64,000 nt of DNA from assembly GCA_902806565.1 (NCBI GenBank), contig CADCXA010000065.1:62001-126000 (forward strand). The letters run 5' to 3'. The DNA comes from Hypoxylon rubiginosum. Lineage: Eukaryota > Ascomycota > Sordariomycetes > Xylariales > Hypoxylaceae. The position numbers and the translations under genes were made by a program. How positions within the stretch are numbered: the first letter of the stretch is position 1; each line of letters begins with the position of its first letter. Positions 1-10,279 of this stretch are shown here, piece by piece. Below the pieces are notes generated by a model that did no database searches, had not been told where the DNA came from, and saw only the letters and a program-made list of their open reading frames with translations.

Positions 1-149
1 TGTTAGCATACTTCTACATCGTCTGGCGCATCTGGATACACCGCTGCCTGGACGGCGACGAAGAGAAATTCCAGCTTGATTGGCCGTCGATACTCAGCAT
101 GCCAAAAGTAGTCCGCATAGATGATACATCGGACAAGAAACACCAGTAG
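1..149 (+). CDS. C-terminal end of an unidentified membrane-type protein (5' truncated by window)
   Basis: An open frame enters from the left edge (codons in phase from base 3) and stops at a TAG at 147-149. It encodes 48 residues. The first part is a hydrophobic, aromatic stretch (LAYFYIVWRIWI) followed by a basic turn and a charged tail (GDEEKFQLDW...DDTSDKKHQ). This is how the cytosolic end of a multi-pass membrane protein often looks. The residue composition looks like real coding sequence, unlike the simple-repeat spacer that follows. The family is not recognised, and most of the gene lies outside the window. A chance open frame of this length is possible. Confidence 0.45.
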   Translation, partial: LAYFYIVWRIWIHRCLDGDEEKFQLDWPSILSMPKVVRIDDTSDKKHQ

Positions 150-846
150 AACAGCATTGGTGTAATGTTGCAGCGCCTATTGCCTGTTGGCTGCTGTCTA
201 TTGACAGTTGCCTGTTGCTTCGCATGCCAACACGTTGACATATATAGGAAGAGCATATATAGGAATAGGACGTATATGATTTACGTTATACCTACCTAGG
301 TATATGCGGTATAGAACAGGTTGCCTTCGGGACGGGCAGGACGGGCAGGACGGGTAGATGAGGCTGAGGGAAGCAAGAATTAGTTAGATGACATACCCCA
401 TTTGCATTTGCAATTGCGCTTGCGCTGTTGTTATTGGCCTACCTAACATAGATACCTAGGTAGATATATAGAAAGAATATGTATGTATATACCTACATGT
501 AGGTATGTTGTCTTGAAAAGTTTCATCATTAAGCCGTATTACGCTATGTGTATATTAGTATACCCATGTACCTAAGACGATGATCCTTAAAAAGGGTGTA
601 GAGACCCCACCCTGCCACCATCGAACTTGACCCCTCTGCCGTCTCAACCCTTTTACTTCTCAGCCTCTTATCGATACATATACATACATACATACATACA
701 TATACTTATTCGTACGCGGATCTCAACCGCATGTAGGTACCTGCATATCTACATAGGCAACTTTTATTTATTTTCCTTTACATACCTACCCAAGGTACAC
801 AACCAAACAACGCAGAAGGGAGAGGGAAAAAGACCGAGTAAAGAAA
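150..846. other. Intergenic spacer with short repeats
   Basis: No convincing gene. It holds a three-copy 9-bp repeat, a CATA-type microsatellite at about 676-702, and copies of the CCTAGGTA word near 294 and 454. The last 200 bases are the promoter and leader of the prefoldin gene. Confidence 0.6.
331..357. repeat. 9-bp tandem repeat, three copies (GACGGGCAG)
   Basis: Three adjacent copies of GACGGGCAG, the last with one change (GACGGGTAG). GC-rich island within AT-rich spacer. Confidence 0.9.
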
Positions 847-1349
847 ATGTCCATATCAAACGAAGCACTTCAGAAGGTACGTCAGCTGACTACCTATCAC
901 GACGAGTCGGTCAACTCACAATCCTTTCACTAGCTACTGCGGGAGGTCGAGACACAAGCAATCGCTGCGCAACAGCAGATCTCCCTCGTCAGGACACAGC
1001 AGGCTTCGAAGCAGCGCGAGCTACGGATGGCCCAGTTGACCCGCACGGAGATATCGTCCCTGCCGACGGACACCAACATCTATGAGGGTGTCGGCAAGAT
1101 GTTGGACCCCCCTTTTTCCTATTCTGATCCCTACTATATATTAGGTATATGTGACTAATTGCCGGCTGCGCGCCTAGGTTTGTCGCGCTGCCCGTTTCCG
1201 ACATGAAGAGCAAACTAGACGGCCAGATTAAAGAGGTGGAAGGAGACGTAGACGGATTAGGGAAGCGGCTACACTATCTAGAGGTTTCGCAGAAGAACAG
1301 CAAAGACCAGATCGACCGCATGCTCAGAGGCGGTGTTGGCATGTCTTAG
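847..1349 (+). CDS. PFD1: Prefoldin subunit 1
   Basis: Beta-type subunit of the cytosolic prefoldin hexamer, which hands unfolded actin and tubulin to the CCT chaperonin. Exons are 847-876, 934-1100 and 1178-1349, giving 122 residues, the usual size for the family. Both introns are GT-AG; the second has a GACTAAT branch site. The protein starts MSISNEALQK and is two long helices with heptad character (LLREVETQAIAAQQQISLV... and DMKSKLDGQIKEVEGDVDGL...). A short strand-forming linker, NIYEGVGKMFVALPVSDM, joins them; it is the beta-hairpin segment typical of subunit 1. It stands alone between spacers, with no shared promoter visible. The three exons keep one open frame across both joins. Short coiled-coil proteins are easy to confuse, but the EGVGKMF motif supports prefoldin. 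Confidence 0.9.
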
Positions 1350-2148
1350 GGCATGTCTTAGGCCAGCACGAGCCGGGAAGGGGCTCTGCTACACACAACG
1401 GTCTCCATATTACACAGCGCCGTCTACACTAGCAGCCAAACAACTACAATCGTATTCGGTGCGCTGGTCCTTTTGGATTAGAGGCCATCCGAGGTTTTTG
1501 GTGCGTTAGCTAGCACCTGTTTGTCTACCTACAGCACTAGAGTCTAGGCCTAGAATCAAATGCCGAAGATGAAGATGGAGTTGTCTGTATCTGTGGTACA
1601 TTCCTGTTGCACATGCCTACATGTGTATATACATGTGTATACAAAGACAATGGCAAAAGAGATGATGCAACATGATGTCCGCGGATATATCTCCTGATGC
1701 CGGATATTGGTCATCGACTGATGCATGCCTGACAACTCTCTAGGCCGGCGTAGTCCGTTCGCGCAGCATGTAGGTTACCTCGTTCATTGTAACCTTGTTG
1801 TATACCTTACCTAGCTGCCTAGGTACACTTGCAACTATTGAATAAAACAAAACGAGGCCAAAGAAGAAGGGGGGAAGGTTTTCATCTCGGCTATTACACA
1901 TGTATGGGCTTACATATGTATGTACTTGGTATAGCACTTAAGCTGTCCTATCTACCTAGGTACCTAGCCTACCTAAGGTATGTGCGTGCGCCGCCGTCGG
2001 TGGTTGAGATAGATGTTAGGGTGTAGAATACAGCTGCTTACAAGTCGCTATTACGTAAGATCTTGATATCCGATATATGAACTTGTACACACATGTATAT
2101 ATGGGATACCTACATGTACCCAGGTATAGCTACATAGTATTGTACACG

Positions 2149-2187
2149 TTGGTTGTACATATTGGTTGTACATATTGGTTGTGCATG
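2149..2187. repeat. 13-bp tandem repeat, three copies
   Basis: Unit TTGGTTGTACATA repeated three times, the last copy diverged (TTGGTTGTGCATG). Confidence 0.85.
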
Positions 2188-3010
2188 GTAGGTTGTTGGT
2201 GGAAGTTTAGAGGCGACAGGAGGTGCTACATTAGTTCAGCCCCGGCGCTTGTTTTGGCTTGGTAGTGGCAGAATTGATAGGATTGAGATCCACGGTTCGT
2301 GCCTACTAAACCGTACATATATATACATGTATGTTAGGGTATGTCCATGGTCCCACTTCAGCCCTCGGCAGGGGACCAGGGGGAACTGGGGACTAGGGCT
2401 AGCTCTAGGACTCTACTATTTTAGGTACGCAACTAGGTAGGGCTCTAGCAGGCAAAAAAATAAATAAAAAAAAAACAAAAAAAAACATCTCATTAGCTAA
2501 CCTGTATAACGCCCACGCCCACGTATCAATCGAATGCGCTTCAATCGCTTTCGGCCCCCAAGATGGATTCTTACTGGTGTAGGTACTTTGGCTATCACTA
2601 GAAATACACTCCCCTCTCTCCACACGTTGGTATTCTATACAAAGCCCAAAGATAAGATGCCGTTACCCGACTGAGTACTTATGAGGCTCTACTAGGTATC
2701 AGCTTTGCTTGTCGGTACATATTGCGCATTACACGCCTTAGCTTCGCTTATATACCTACGTAGGTAGTATCGACGTCTCCTGTCACCATCCTCGGGTATC
2801 TCGAGTGTTGGAACTTGTACCCGCTGCTAGGATTCACATGGCTGGCGCCAAATGTGACCCGATATAGCATTGAATAACCTATTATAGGTAACTAATGAGA
2901 TGGATCTACTTGCGTCTTCCAACGTGATAAAATGAAGACACTCCCCCGCCTTCGTGCGTGGGTATAAGCTGGAAACCCGGCTGTGCTGACTCGAATCCCT
3001 CCGAATAATT

Positions 3011-3045
3011 CCTCTCTCACCCTCTTTCTCCCTCCTTCTCTACTT
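3011..3045 (+). promoter_or_regulatory. Pyrimidine-rich promoter tract
   Basis: A run of almost pure C and T about 185-220 bp before the ATG of the next gene. CT-rich blocks near transcription starts are common in filamentous fungal promoters. The role here is inferred from position only. Confidence 0.35.
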
Positions 3046-3228
3046 TACATACACACGTACACACACTCTGGCGCTCATTCCACCTAGGCGCCATTTATTC
3101 AAATCAACAACTGCTTAATTCCAGACGAAAGGTATCTTTATCTTGTCTTGTCTTGGCTTATATCTGATTACCCCATCAATAAGCTACGTACTGGTCTCTC
3201 GGCTTGCTGTCTTGTTGGCCTATCCAGC

Positions 3229-4738
3229 ATGAGTAGATACCATTATGATTCCGACGAGGAATCGGACCTCGACGTCCGCATCAAGCATCGACATGCTTCA
3301 CCGGCCCGTCCCGCTATTGCTCACTATGTCGACCCCCGCTCGTCTCGTCCTCGCTATTACGAGGCGGGCCCACGTGTCGAGGACCGCTTTCTGGTCCCGG
3401 CGACCGAGCGCACTATCGTAACCACCCGGCGCTCTCGCTCACGCGATCGTCGCTCACCCTCTCCCGGGCCTAGCGCACCTCCGCCTGCCCCGGCTGGTCC
3501 CGTCATTATCAACAATCGCATTTATAACCACTCCGACTCGGAGTCCGTATCTGACTCAGACTCCGATCGTGATTCTAAGCTGTCTAGATCTAGATCTCGT
3601 CGTCGCCGTCGCGCACATTCTCGCGCCTCGTCGGGATACTCGCGCGAACTAGATCGCGAGCACGATCGTGATCGGTTCGCGTTGGAGCACGTGAAGCGGG
3701 ACTACGAAAAGGAAATCGAAATGAAGCGTCGCGAGTACGAGAAAGAAGTGGAAAACAAGCGGCGCGAATATGAGTTCGAGAACACCCGCAACGAACTAAA
3801 GGAGCTCAAGCTCGCCGCCCAAGTGGAGCAGGAGGAGAAGCGCCGGAACCGGACCATCCAGGAAGAGCGCGAGCTGCGCGAAGCCAAGAAGGAGCTCGAC
3901 GAGATTCGGAAGGCTAAGGAGACTGCCGAGAATGAGCGCCGTATCAAGCAGAAGATCGAGCTGGAGCGGTTGAAGCAGGAGGAAGCAGCTCTCGAGGAGA
4001 AGAAGCGCCGCGACAAAGAAGCTCGAGACGCCATCGAGAAGTACAAGAAAGAAGAGGCCGAGCGGAGGCTCAAGGAGAAGCAGGAGACCGAGGCCAAGGA
4101 AAAGGAGTACAAAGCCAAGATGCAGGAGCAGCTACTCAAATCCGGCCTCGACGAGAAGGAGATCAACGCTATCCTCGCCGGCCAGAGCCTCGAGAAGCTG
4201 CGCAGGGAGAAAGAGAAGGCCAAGGAAAAGGCGAAAGAATGGGAGGCCGAGGCCCAGAAACAAATCGAGGTGGCCAACGACCGGCCCGTCTACACACGTA
4301 TGGCCAGGCGACACCTCTCGATCGAGACTCTGAGAGCCTACAATATCGACTTCCAACTCGACCCCGTAAGTAGATATAGTACCGATCGCCTTTTTGACAC
4401 GCTTGTCTAATATTGCGTACTAGGATCCCGATTATATCTTGATCAAACGATGGGTCGCAGAGCCAGAGCAGGACATGCTCTGGAGACACACCAAGATAAT
4501 CCGAGAGAAGCGGTCTTCTGGAAAGCTTGTCAGTAAGTATCTTCCCAGATGACCCCTGGTTTCCCCATATTCCAAGAGGCTAATGCTAGATGCTGCAGTG
4601 AGAATCGAAGACAAGGAACACAGGCACCACCACCATCTCGACCCCGAATTTGAATGGGTCCGCAAGAAGGAGCGCAGACGGAGCCGATCGAAGTCTCCTT
4701 CTTTGTTGATGTATCTAGCCGGAGCAAAGCCAGCATAG
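3229..4738 (+). CDS. Coiled-coil protein with C-terminal DUF8035-like domain
   Basis: Uncharacterised protein conserved in filamentous ascomycetes. Exons are 3229-4365, 4424-4532 and 4599-4738, giving 461 residues. The start is the first ATG (MSRYHYDSDEESDLDVR), matching the acidic start typical of the family; the frame is open upstream but has no ATG. Residues 1-20 are acidic. Residues about 65-150 are rich in Arg-Ser and Pro. Residues about 150-345 are a charged single coiled coil (EKRRNRTIQEERELREAKKELDE and similar). Residues about 354-412 form a conserved block (YTRMARRHLSIETL, DYILIKRWV, EQDMLWRHTKIIRE) that I assign to DUF8035 from memory. The tail has HRHHHH and RRRSRSKSPS. No function is known. 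The SR-like segments suggest a nuclear or RNA-linked role, but this is inference. Its stop is 240 bp from the stop of HEM25 on the other strand. Confidence 0.85.
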
Positions 4739-4978
4739 CGGAGAGTGGTGTAGCAAATTTTTGGCGCGGTGGAGTATTGAGACTGCAACAGTTTGGAGTG
4801 GATGAACGGGACCGTGCTTCTTTTTCCTGATCTCGAGGCGTAAATAATGATATATGATAGGCACCTGATATCTCCCTATATTCTAGAATGACCCGTACGA
4901 GCATTTCAGAAAACGGTGTTTCGTGTGAGCGGAGATGAGAGCTGTGCTCAGGTTTCATAAGTCAGTGTGTGTATCATA

Positions 4979-6033
4979 TCATACATGATCTTTCGCACTT
5001 CTTCGGTGCAGAGTGGTCTCGGCTCTTCGAATGAACTCCTCGTAAAGCGTCCAAGCTAATGCCGAACTTATGGCTTTGCGTGTCATACGCAACGCAAGCC
5101 CATCATACAGAGACCGCATACCTTCCTCCGCCACCATTTTACGGCACGCTTGAACCATGTTCCGATACTGACGCGGCTGCAACTGTATGCGGGTTTTGAC
5201 GGCGTCGAATGGGTTTGAGATGAAGGAGCACGTCGCGCCGGCGAGTACTCCGGAACTGAAATTGATCGTGGCTGACAATGAACCTCCCATGCCCATTCCC
5301 ATTCCCATTCCGTGGGGGGTGGATGGGCTTGGAAAGTGCCAGGAGCTAAGTCGCTTCTTGAACTGCTCATATGAAAGGATATAGAGTCCGGCGTAGGGGG
5401 CATCTCGAATGGCGGTTGCGCCAAAGCCAGCGAAGAATCCTGAGAGACGTTCTGTCCTGTAAATGTCCTTGGCAGCGCCGGCAATAGACGTGTACGAGTA
5501 GAGATTCGACTCGTAGCGGACCTTAATGACGGTCAGCGGCGTCAAGATGAAGCCTGCAAAAGCGCGAGCGAAAGCGCCCGACATCAGATTAGCGGTGTTG
5601 GAAAGCTTCGGAAGAGAAGAGGAAGACTGGCGGGGATCGGCGTGCGGCACGGTAGCAAACGACAAGGCTGTCGCGCGCTGCCGAATAGTGTTGAGAGTGG
5701 TGAAGTAGATGGCGGACCCGATGCCCGTTCGCAGGGCAGACGGGACGGTGCCCCGCCAAAGGGCAGTCAAGGCATTCGGGGAGCTCGCGATGTCTCTTAT
5801 AACGACTCGGATCGAGTGCGAACCCGACTGCTGAACGCGAGTCTTGAGCAGGTCAAACGGCTGTAGTAGCACGGCGCCGAACGTGCCAGAGCCGAGACCA
5901 GCCAAAAAGTGGAAGGCTGAGCCGAGAAGAAGATGTTAGTGTCTTCATACTTAAGGCTGTGGGCTGTGTATAGTAGTTGTATAAGTAGTTGCTTACTCAA
6001 CGAGGATTTATTTTGGCCTATGCTTTGCGACAT
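4979..6033 (-). CDS. HEM25: Mitochondrial glycine transporter (SLC25A38/Hem25 family)
   Basis: Inner-membrane carrier that brings glycine into mitochondria for the first step of haem synthesis (5-aminolevulinate formation). Exons on the minus strand are 5997-6033 and 4979-5916, giving 324 residues. The join gives [12 protein letters not shown] then [16 protein letters not shown]. Three mitochondrial carrier repeats are seen, each with its signature at the end of an odd-numbered helix: [11 protein letters not shown] (about 31-41), [11 protein letters not shown], and [11 protein letters not shown]. The middle one has Thr in place of the usual acidic residue. The [17 protein letters not shown] segment in repeat 2 is typical of the Hem25/SLC25A38 subfamily. 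A glycine- and methionine-rich loop ([11 protein letters not shown]) between repeats 2 and 3 is unusual. Another SLC25 carrier is possible but less likely. Confidence 0.9.
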
Positions 6034-6400
6034 AGCGGAATAAGGTGAGTGATGATTTATGATTGAATAGAATCCTGCCGAGGCAGAGGATTCGCCCTTA
6101 TTATGAGTCCATCTGCGTAAAATGTTTTTACCTAGTTCTCTTCCCGCTGGTTCTGGCCCTCAGATTGTCCACGTAACGAAAGGAGGTGATATAACAAAAA
6201 GTATGTGCGGAATGTTTAGTAGAGAGGCCGTAAGCTTGAGGTTTATTTATTAGCTCCTGGTGCCCTTTTTTCTTCCTCTCCTTGGACTTTACTCTTTTGT
6301 TTCGAGGACCCGCTAACCCTCACGTCATCCCTCAATGCTTTTTACCTACTAACGTACCTACTAAAGATTGTACGGGTTATAAGCATAATACCTACCTAAC

Positions 6401-6480
6401 ACATACTCATACTCATATACTCATACTCATACTCATACAATACACACACATACTCTCACACATACACACATACTCATACT
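6401..6480. repeat. CATACT/CACATA microsatellite
   Basis: Imperfect 6-bp repeats of ACTCAT and CACATA units over about 80 bp. Confidence 0.85.
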
Positions 6481-6561
6481 TATGCACAGTCCAATAATGA
6501 GCTGTGTATACATGTGTATATATGTATGTTTGCACATGTATACATGTGTATATGTGCGTAT

Positions 6562-6604
6562 GTGTAAGTGTAAGTGTAAGTGTAAGTGTAAGTGTAAATG
6601 TAAA
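6562..6604. repeat. GTGTAA hexanucleotide repeat
   Basis: About seven copies of GTGTAA, the last ones slightly diverged. Confidence 0.9.
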
Positions 6605-6765
6605 CGAGTATGCCTAGATATGTCTCATTTAGAAAGGATACCTAATAAATGTGTGTGCCAACCAGAGGCTGGTGGAAAGAAAGATGTCATCCCGAGCATA
6701 TAGCCGTTGCAGATATCTGCACCAAGGTATCGAGTCCCACGAGATATACGTCAGGCAGAAACTGC

Positions 6766-8058
6766 TCAGGGTTTGTCTTTACCCCCGACAATCGATTCTA
6801 ATCGGCCTGCCATAAGCCGATGGCGCTTCACTACTTCGACCCACTCATCTTCTGCCTCCTCTCCGACATCAATAGTAGCCAGCAGGATTCCAAAGTCTCC
6901 GCCGAGACGCCCGAGACTCCCCGCGCAGTAAAGGACCTGTGTCAAGAGACTCTCGCGAGACGGCTGATCCTTGACTGTCGGTAGATAGATGCGCAGGGTC
7001 TCCATCAGCATTTCGATCAAGTGAAATGGGAATGTCGACAACGCCGAGGGTACGGGTTGTAAGGGGTCTTGATCACCCAATTTTGAAGACGCATCACTTG
7101 TCGGCGCGGGGAATATGCTCCTGAACATGGAGACGATAGCGAAGCTCTGTTCTCTGAAGATCTCTATGTAACGCTTGAGATATCGCTCTGTCTGCTGACC
7201 GCCGGACCATGCGCTGCCGGTTGGGTTCCGCCGCTGTCGAGTTCTTTCCTGCTCTGCCAGGTCGCGAAGTGGTTCCAAGGCAGCGAGCATGCTGATCAAT
7301 GTCGACAGACGGCATACGAGGAACAGAGCACCTAGTCCTCCGCCGTTGCCGGCGGCGCCGGTAGAGTCCAGGTCCGGTACTACCCTCCGGAGCCAACCGA
7401 TTGTCCTCAGGGCGGATGCCAGCTTGAGGCCGGGGGTACGTAAACTTGTTATCAAGTTCTTAGCCATGGTCTGCATGGCCTCATCGGCCTGTGCCGATAC
7501 GGACGTCACCAGGGGCGAATCCGCATATAACCCGTGCAACCGGCGTATGTGGGAATTTAGATCCAATGCGGATGCATAGTTGGCGGCTGGAGAGGAAGAG
7601 CTGGTAGTGATGGCTGTGGAAAGCAAGGTAGGAAGGTCGAGTACGTCGACTAGTCGTTCCACATTCCTTGATAGGAGTAGAGCTCGCTTCCGAGAAATGA
7701 GTATCTCATTATCGCCAGACTTGTGATAGGTGGCTGAAAATTGGACTGCCTCGTTATCTAGTTTAGGTATAGCACTCGTCAGGTCGTTGGTGGACGCTGC
7801 GAGGATGGGAAGCGCAGTGCGAAGGTGAGAGTGGTTTGCTGCAGAGCTGATGATAGATTTATGAGAGCGCTTCGAAAGCGACTGCAGAGATAGAAGCAGC
7901 GAATGGGACGATTGGGCGAGGGCCTGCTGCTCAGAGCCGTCTATATGAGAAAGGGGCGTAGACGCCAGCGTAGATAGATATTCAAGAGCGATGGGGTTGG
8001 TGTGAGCTTTGCCGCCAGAGCGACGGTCACCTAACAGTTCTTGAAATAGATCGGCCAT
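6766..8058 (-). CDS. COG8: Conserved oligomeric Golgi complex subunit 8 (Dor1 family)
   Basis: Subunit of the COG tethering complex, which captures retrograde vesicles at the Golgi. It bridges lobe B to lobe A in the known complex. Single exon, ATG at 8056-8058, 430 residues. The N-terminus MADLFQELLG is followed by long amphipathic helices (HSLLLSLQSLSKRSHKSII, KRALLLSRNVERLVDVLDLP). The hallmark Dor1 segment ANYASALDLNSHIRRLHGLY follows, then EAMQTMAKNLITSLRTPGLKL and a helical C-terminal part (SLLTQVLYCAGSLGRLGGDFG). The length is shorter than animal COG8 but usual for fungi. The gene is divergent from the TLC gene across a repeat-filled promoter. The identification rests on recognised family segments. 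Confidence 0.88.
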   Translation of the reverse strand: MADLFQELLGDRRSGGKAHTNPIALEYLSTLASTPLSHIDGSEQQALAQSSHSLLLSLQSLSKRSHKSIISSAANHSHLRTALPILAASTNDLTSAIPKLDNEAVQFSATYHKSGDNEILISRKRALLLSRNVERLVDVLDLPTLLSTAITTSSSSPAANYASALDLNSHIRRLHGLYADSPLVTSVSAQADEAMQTMAKNLITSLRTPGLKLASALRTIGWLRRVVPDLDSTGAAGNGGGLGALFLVCRLSTLISMLAALEPLRDLAEQERTRQRRNPTGSAWSGGQQTERYLKRYIEIFREQSFAIVSMFRSIFPAPTSDASSKLGDQDPLQPVPSALSTFPFHLIEMLMETLRIYLPTVKDQPSRESLLTQVLYCAGSLGRLGGDFGILLATIDVGEEAEDEWVEVVKRHRLMAGRLESIVGGKDKP

Positions 8059-8182
8059 GGTACCTTAGAGCTCGGCGATGATGATTATGATGATGATGAT
8101 GATATAAGATTGAGTGAGCTAAACCGTAGTTCAAGTTCAATTAGTGGCTCATCTGTTTAAAGGTCTGTCGCCATCTCACGGT

Positions 8183-8288
8183 TGATGTCTGATGTCTGAT
8201 GTCTGATGTCTGATGTCTGATGTCTGATGTCTGATGTCTGATGTCTGATGTCTGATGTCTGATGTCTGAGATGTCTGAGATGTCTGAG
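8183..8288. repeat. TGATGTC heptanucleotide minisatellite, 12 copies plus 9-bp variants
   Basis: Twelve perfect head-to-tail copies of TGATGTC (8183-8266). Two copies of a 9-bp derivative TGAGATGTC and a partial copy follow. The lack of mismatches points to recent expansion or contraction. Confidence 0.95.
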
Positions 8289-8480
8289 AAGTACTGTAAG
8301 TTAGTGACATTCCTAGCTAACGGTTTATGAATGATGTATGGATATATGGATATATCCTATATTATGTAGAAAGAGGGGTCACAGCCCTATATTTGGTACC
8401 GGTACCCAACTACGTAAGCTGTCCCCGAGTTTCGGCGTGTGGCCTAGCCGCCTAGGTATTGGAGCTGCAAGGGCGATACC

Positions 8481-8538
8481 GAACACTGAACACTGAACAA
8501 CTGAACAACTGAACAACTGAACAACTGAACAAAAAAAA
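8481..8538. repeat. GAACAACT octanucleotide repeat ending in an A run
   Basis: Two GAACACT units followed by about five GAACAACT units, then a run of eight A. On the minus strand this is a T run followed by GTTCAGTT repeats, directly after the B-box-like site. Confidence 0.9.
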
Positions 8539-8542
8539 GAAA

Positions 8543-8553
8543 GGTTCGAACCC
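8543..8553 (-). other. Lone tRNA-like B-box motif (possible SINE or tRNA relic)
   Basis: On the minus strand the 11 bases read GGGTTCGAACC, matching the Pol III B box (GGTTCGANNCC) shared by tRNA T-arms. A T run (Pol III terminator type) follows within 4 bases. No cloverleaf could be folded: the T stem pairs poorly and no good A box or acceptor partner lies 5' of it. It is therefore not called a tRNA gene. Confidence 0.3.
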
Positions 8554-9143
8554 GGCCCGAGCCACAATCCTCCACGTCTCAACCTCAGCTCCATCAAAAT
8601 CGACATCACGCACGACTCGGGAAAAAGAGGCCGTCACCTGAGGTCAACTACATATAGGCGAGCTAGGTCAACATCAACTCAAACGGCCAGAGATAGCTAC
8701 TACACCTGGTCCTGCTGACCTCTGGCTGACCTCTGGCTGCCTGATTCGAAGGGCGAAAAGAGTAGAGGTACCCACCTGCATGGCTGTCATGAAACGTACG
8801 TGGGCGGTCATATGCACCTAAACCAACCTTTTTTTTTATCTAAGTTAGTATGGTCATGGTCATGTTGATGAGCTCTGCAGCTCTGTATCAGCTCTGCATC
8901 AGCTCTGACTTTAAAGATGCACTACCAGCTGACTGACCCGCAAAGCACTTAGAACCAAGACCCGTTACAGTTTATATTTATATATATACCTTTGTCCTGC
9001 CGCCTCGTCATACTTGAATCCTCCGTCTACTCCTACCCGCCTATTATCGTTCCTCTAAAGATCCATACCTCCGCTGCTTTCGACAACATAGTAACAACAT
9101 AGTACGCGAAGAGAAGGAAACGAGAAACGATTTAAATACCATA

Positions 9144-10279
9144 ATGAGGGATCCTTTCCCCATCCCCCCGATCCCCGCCCTCAGCAAGGCCGTCCAACCA
9201 TGGGCCGACTACCTCAAGCTGCCGACGCTGCCACTGCATATCCACGAGGTGGTTATTATGGCAGCCTTGTATTACTTCGTCGGCAGCGTCGTGTCCCCCG
9301 TGCTATCCCGCCGCTTCTTCCCTACCCAGTACGCCGCACTCTCCCGCAGCAGGAAATTGAACTGGGACGTCCACGTCGTATCCCTCGTACAAAGCACCGC
9401 CATCAACGCCCTCGCGCTATGGGTCATGTTCGTTGATGACGAGCGTAGAAATATGGACTGGCAGGAACGCATCTGGGGCTACACTGGCGGCGCCGCCATG
9501 ATCCAGGCCCTCGCCGCCGGCTATTTCCTCTACGATCTCATCATTACTGCCTCCCATCTGAACATATTCGGCCTTGGCATGCTGGCACATGCTGTCAGCG
9601 CTCTGCTCGTCTATTCCTTTGGCTTCGTAAGTTTGCATCGTGCAGAAGTGGGCAGTTCGAATCATGACGCTGACATGAGGCGTAGCGACCATTCGTCAAC
9701 TACTATAGCACCAACTTCATCCTATGGGAGCTATCCTCGCCCTTCCTCAACATCCACTGGTTCTTTGACAAGCTGGGTATGACCGGATCCCGGGCCCAGC
9801 TATACAACGGCATAATGCTCATCTTCACATTTTTCTCCTGCCGTCTCGTATGGGGCACATACCAATCCGTCTTGGTTGCCCGCGACGTGTGGGCGGCCTT
9901 GCGGGTGACACCCAAAGTTCTGGCTACTTTAGGCCCGGAGGAGGTCCTGAAGGCAACCTTCCCTTCCCAATATGCACACACCATGCAATACGTGTCCCAG
10001 TCGACCAGCGTCCCTCTGTGGCTTGCTGCAGTTTACATGGGTGCCAACATGACGCTGAACTCGTTAAACTTCTATTGGTTCTTCAAGATGATCGAGGCTG
10101 TCCGCAAGCGGTTTGATCCTAAAGAGAAGGAGAAGGGAGTCCAGGTTATAGAAAGTCCTGTCCAAGATCCAGCGGTCACCACCAGCGCAGAAACAAACAG
10201 TAGTACCGGACTGAAGACTCGTCCCCGCCGAGGTACGTTACTAGATGGAGAAGAGGCAGACGAGCCTCCACCGATCTAG
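9144..10279 (+). CDS. TLC domain-containing membrane protein (TMEM56/FLD-like)
   Basis: Multi-pass membrane protein of the TRAM-LAG1-CLN8 family. Relatives include ceramide synthases and the TLCD/FLD proteins that affect membrane lipid composition. Exons are 9144-9626 and 9686-10279, giving 358 residues. The 59-nt intron has a GTAAGT donor and TAG acceptor. About seven hydrophobic segments are visible, including VVIMAALYYFVGSVVSP, WGYTGGAAMIQALAAGYFLYDLI and YNGIMLIFTFFSCRLVWGTY. TLC features include GYFLYDLI, the HHxx-like position occupied by LNIFGLGMLAHAVSAL, and FILWELSSPFLNIHWFFDKLG after the splice. The Lag1 catalytic double histidine is not evident, so it is unlikely to be a ceramide synthase. 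The tail after residue about 290 is hydrophilic. It is divergent from COG8 and convergent with SLA1. Confidence 0.82.

Larger units (their letters stand above)
1350..3228. other. Long AT-rich intergenic region
   Basis: No gene found. It contains several CCTAGGTA copies (near 1817, 1955), TACATGTA-rich stretches, and a triplicated 13-bp unit at 2149-2187. The last 250 bases are the promoter and leader of the next gene, with a pyrimidine-rich tract. Short open frames here have no coding character. Confidence 0.6.
6034..6765. other. Intergenic spacer rich in microsatellites
   Basis: HEM25 promoter side followed by the COG8 3' side. No gene found. It contains two microsatellite arrays listed separately and TACATGTA-type palindromic steps. 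Confidence 0.6.
8059..9143. other. Divergent promoter region between COG8 and the TLC gene
   Basis: Holds a GAT-repeat run near 8076-8103, two minisatellites (listed separately), and a lone Pol III B-box-like site at 8543-8553 on the minus strand. A stretch with repeated CTCTGCA/TCAGCTCTG words lies near 8870-8910. No protein gene found. Confidence 0.6.

Noticed and set aside
3702..4277. 191-codon open frame on the minus strand
   Set aside because: It is the antisense of the DUF8035 coiled-coil exon; its Ser/Phe/Arg-rich translation mirrors Lys/Glu-rich codons.
9650..9665. GTTCGAATC string resembling a tRNA T-arm
   Set aside because: Inside the TLC gene intron with no matching stems or A box.
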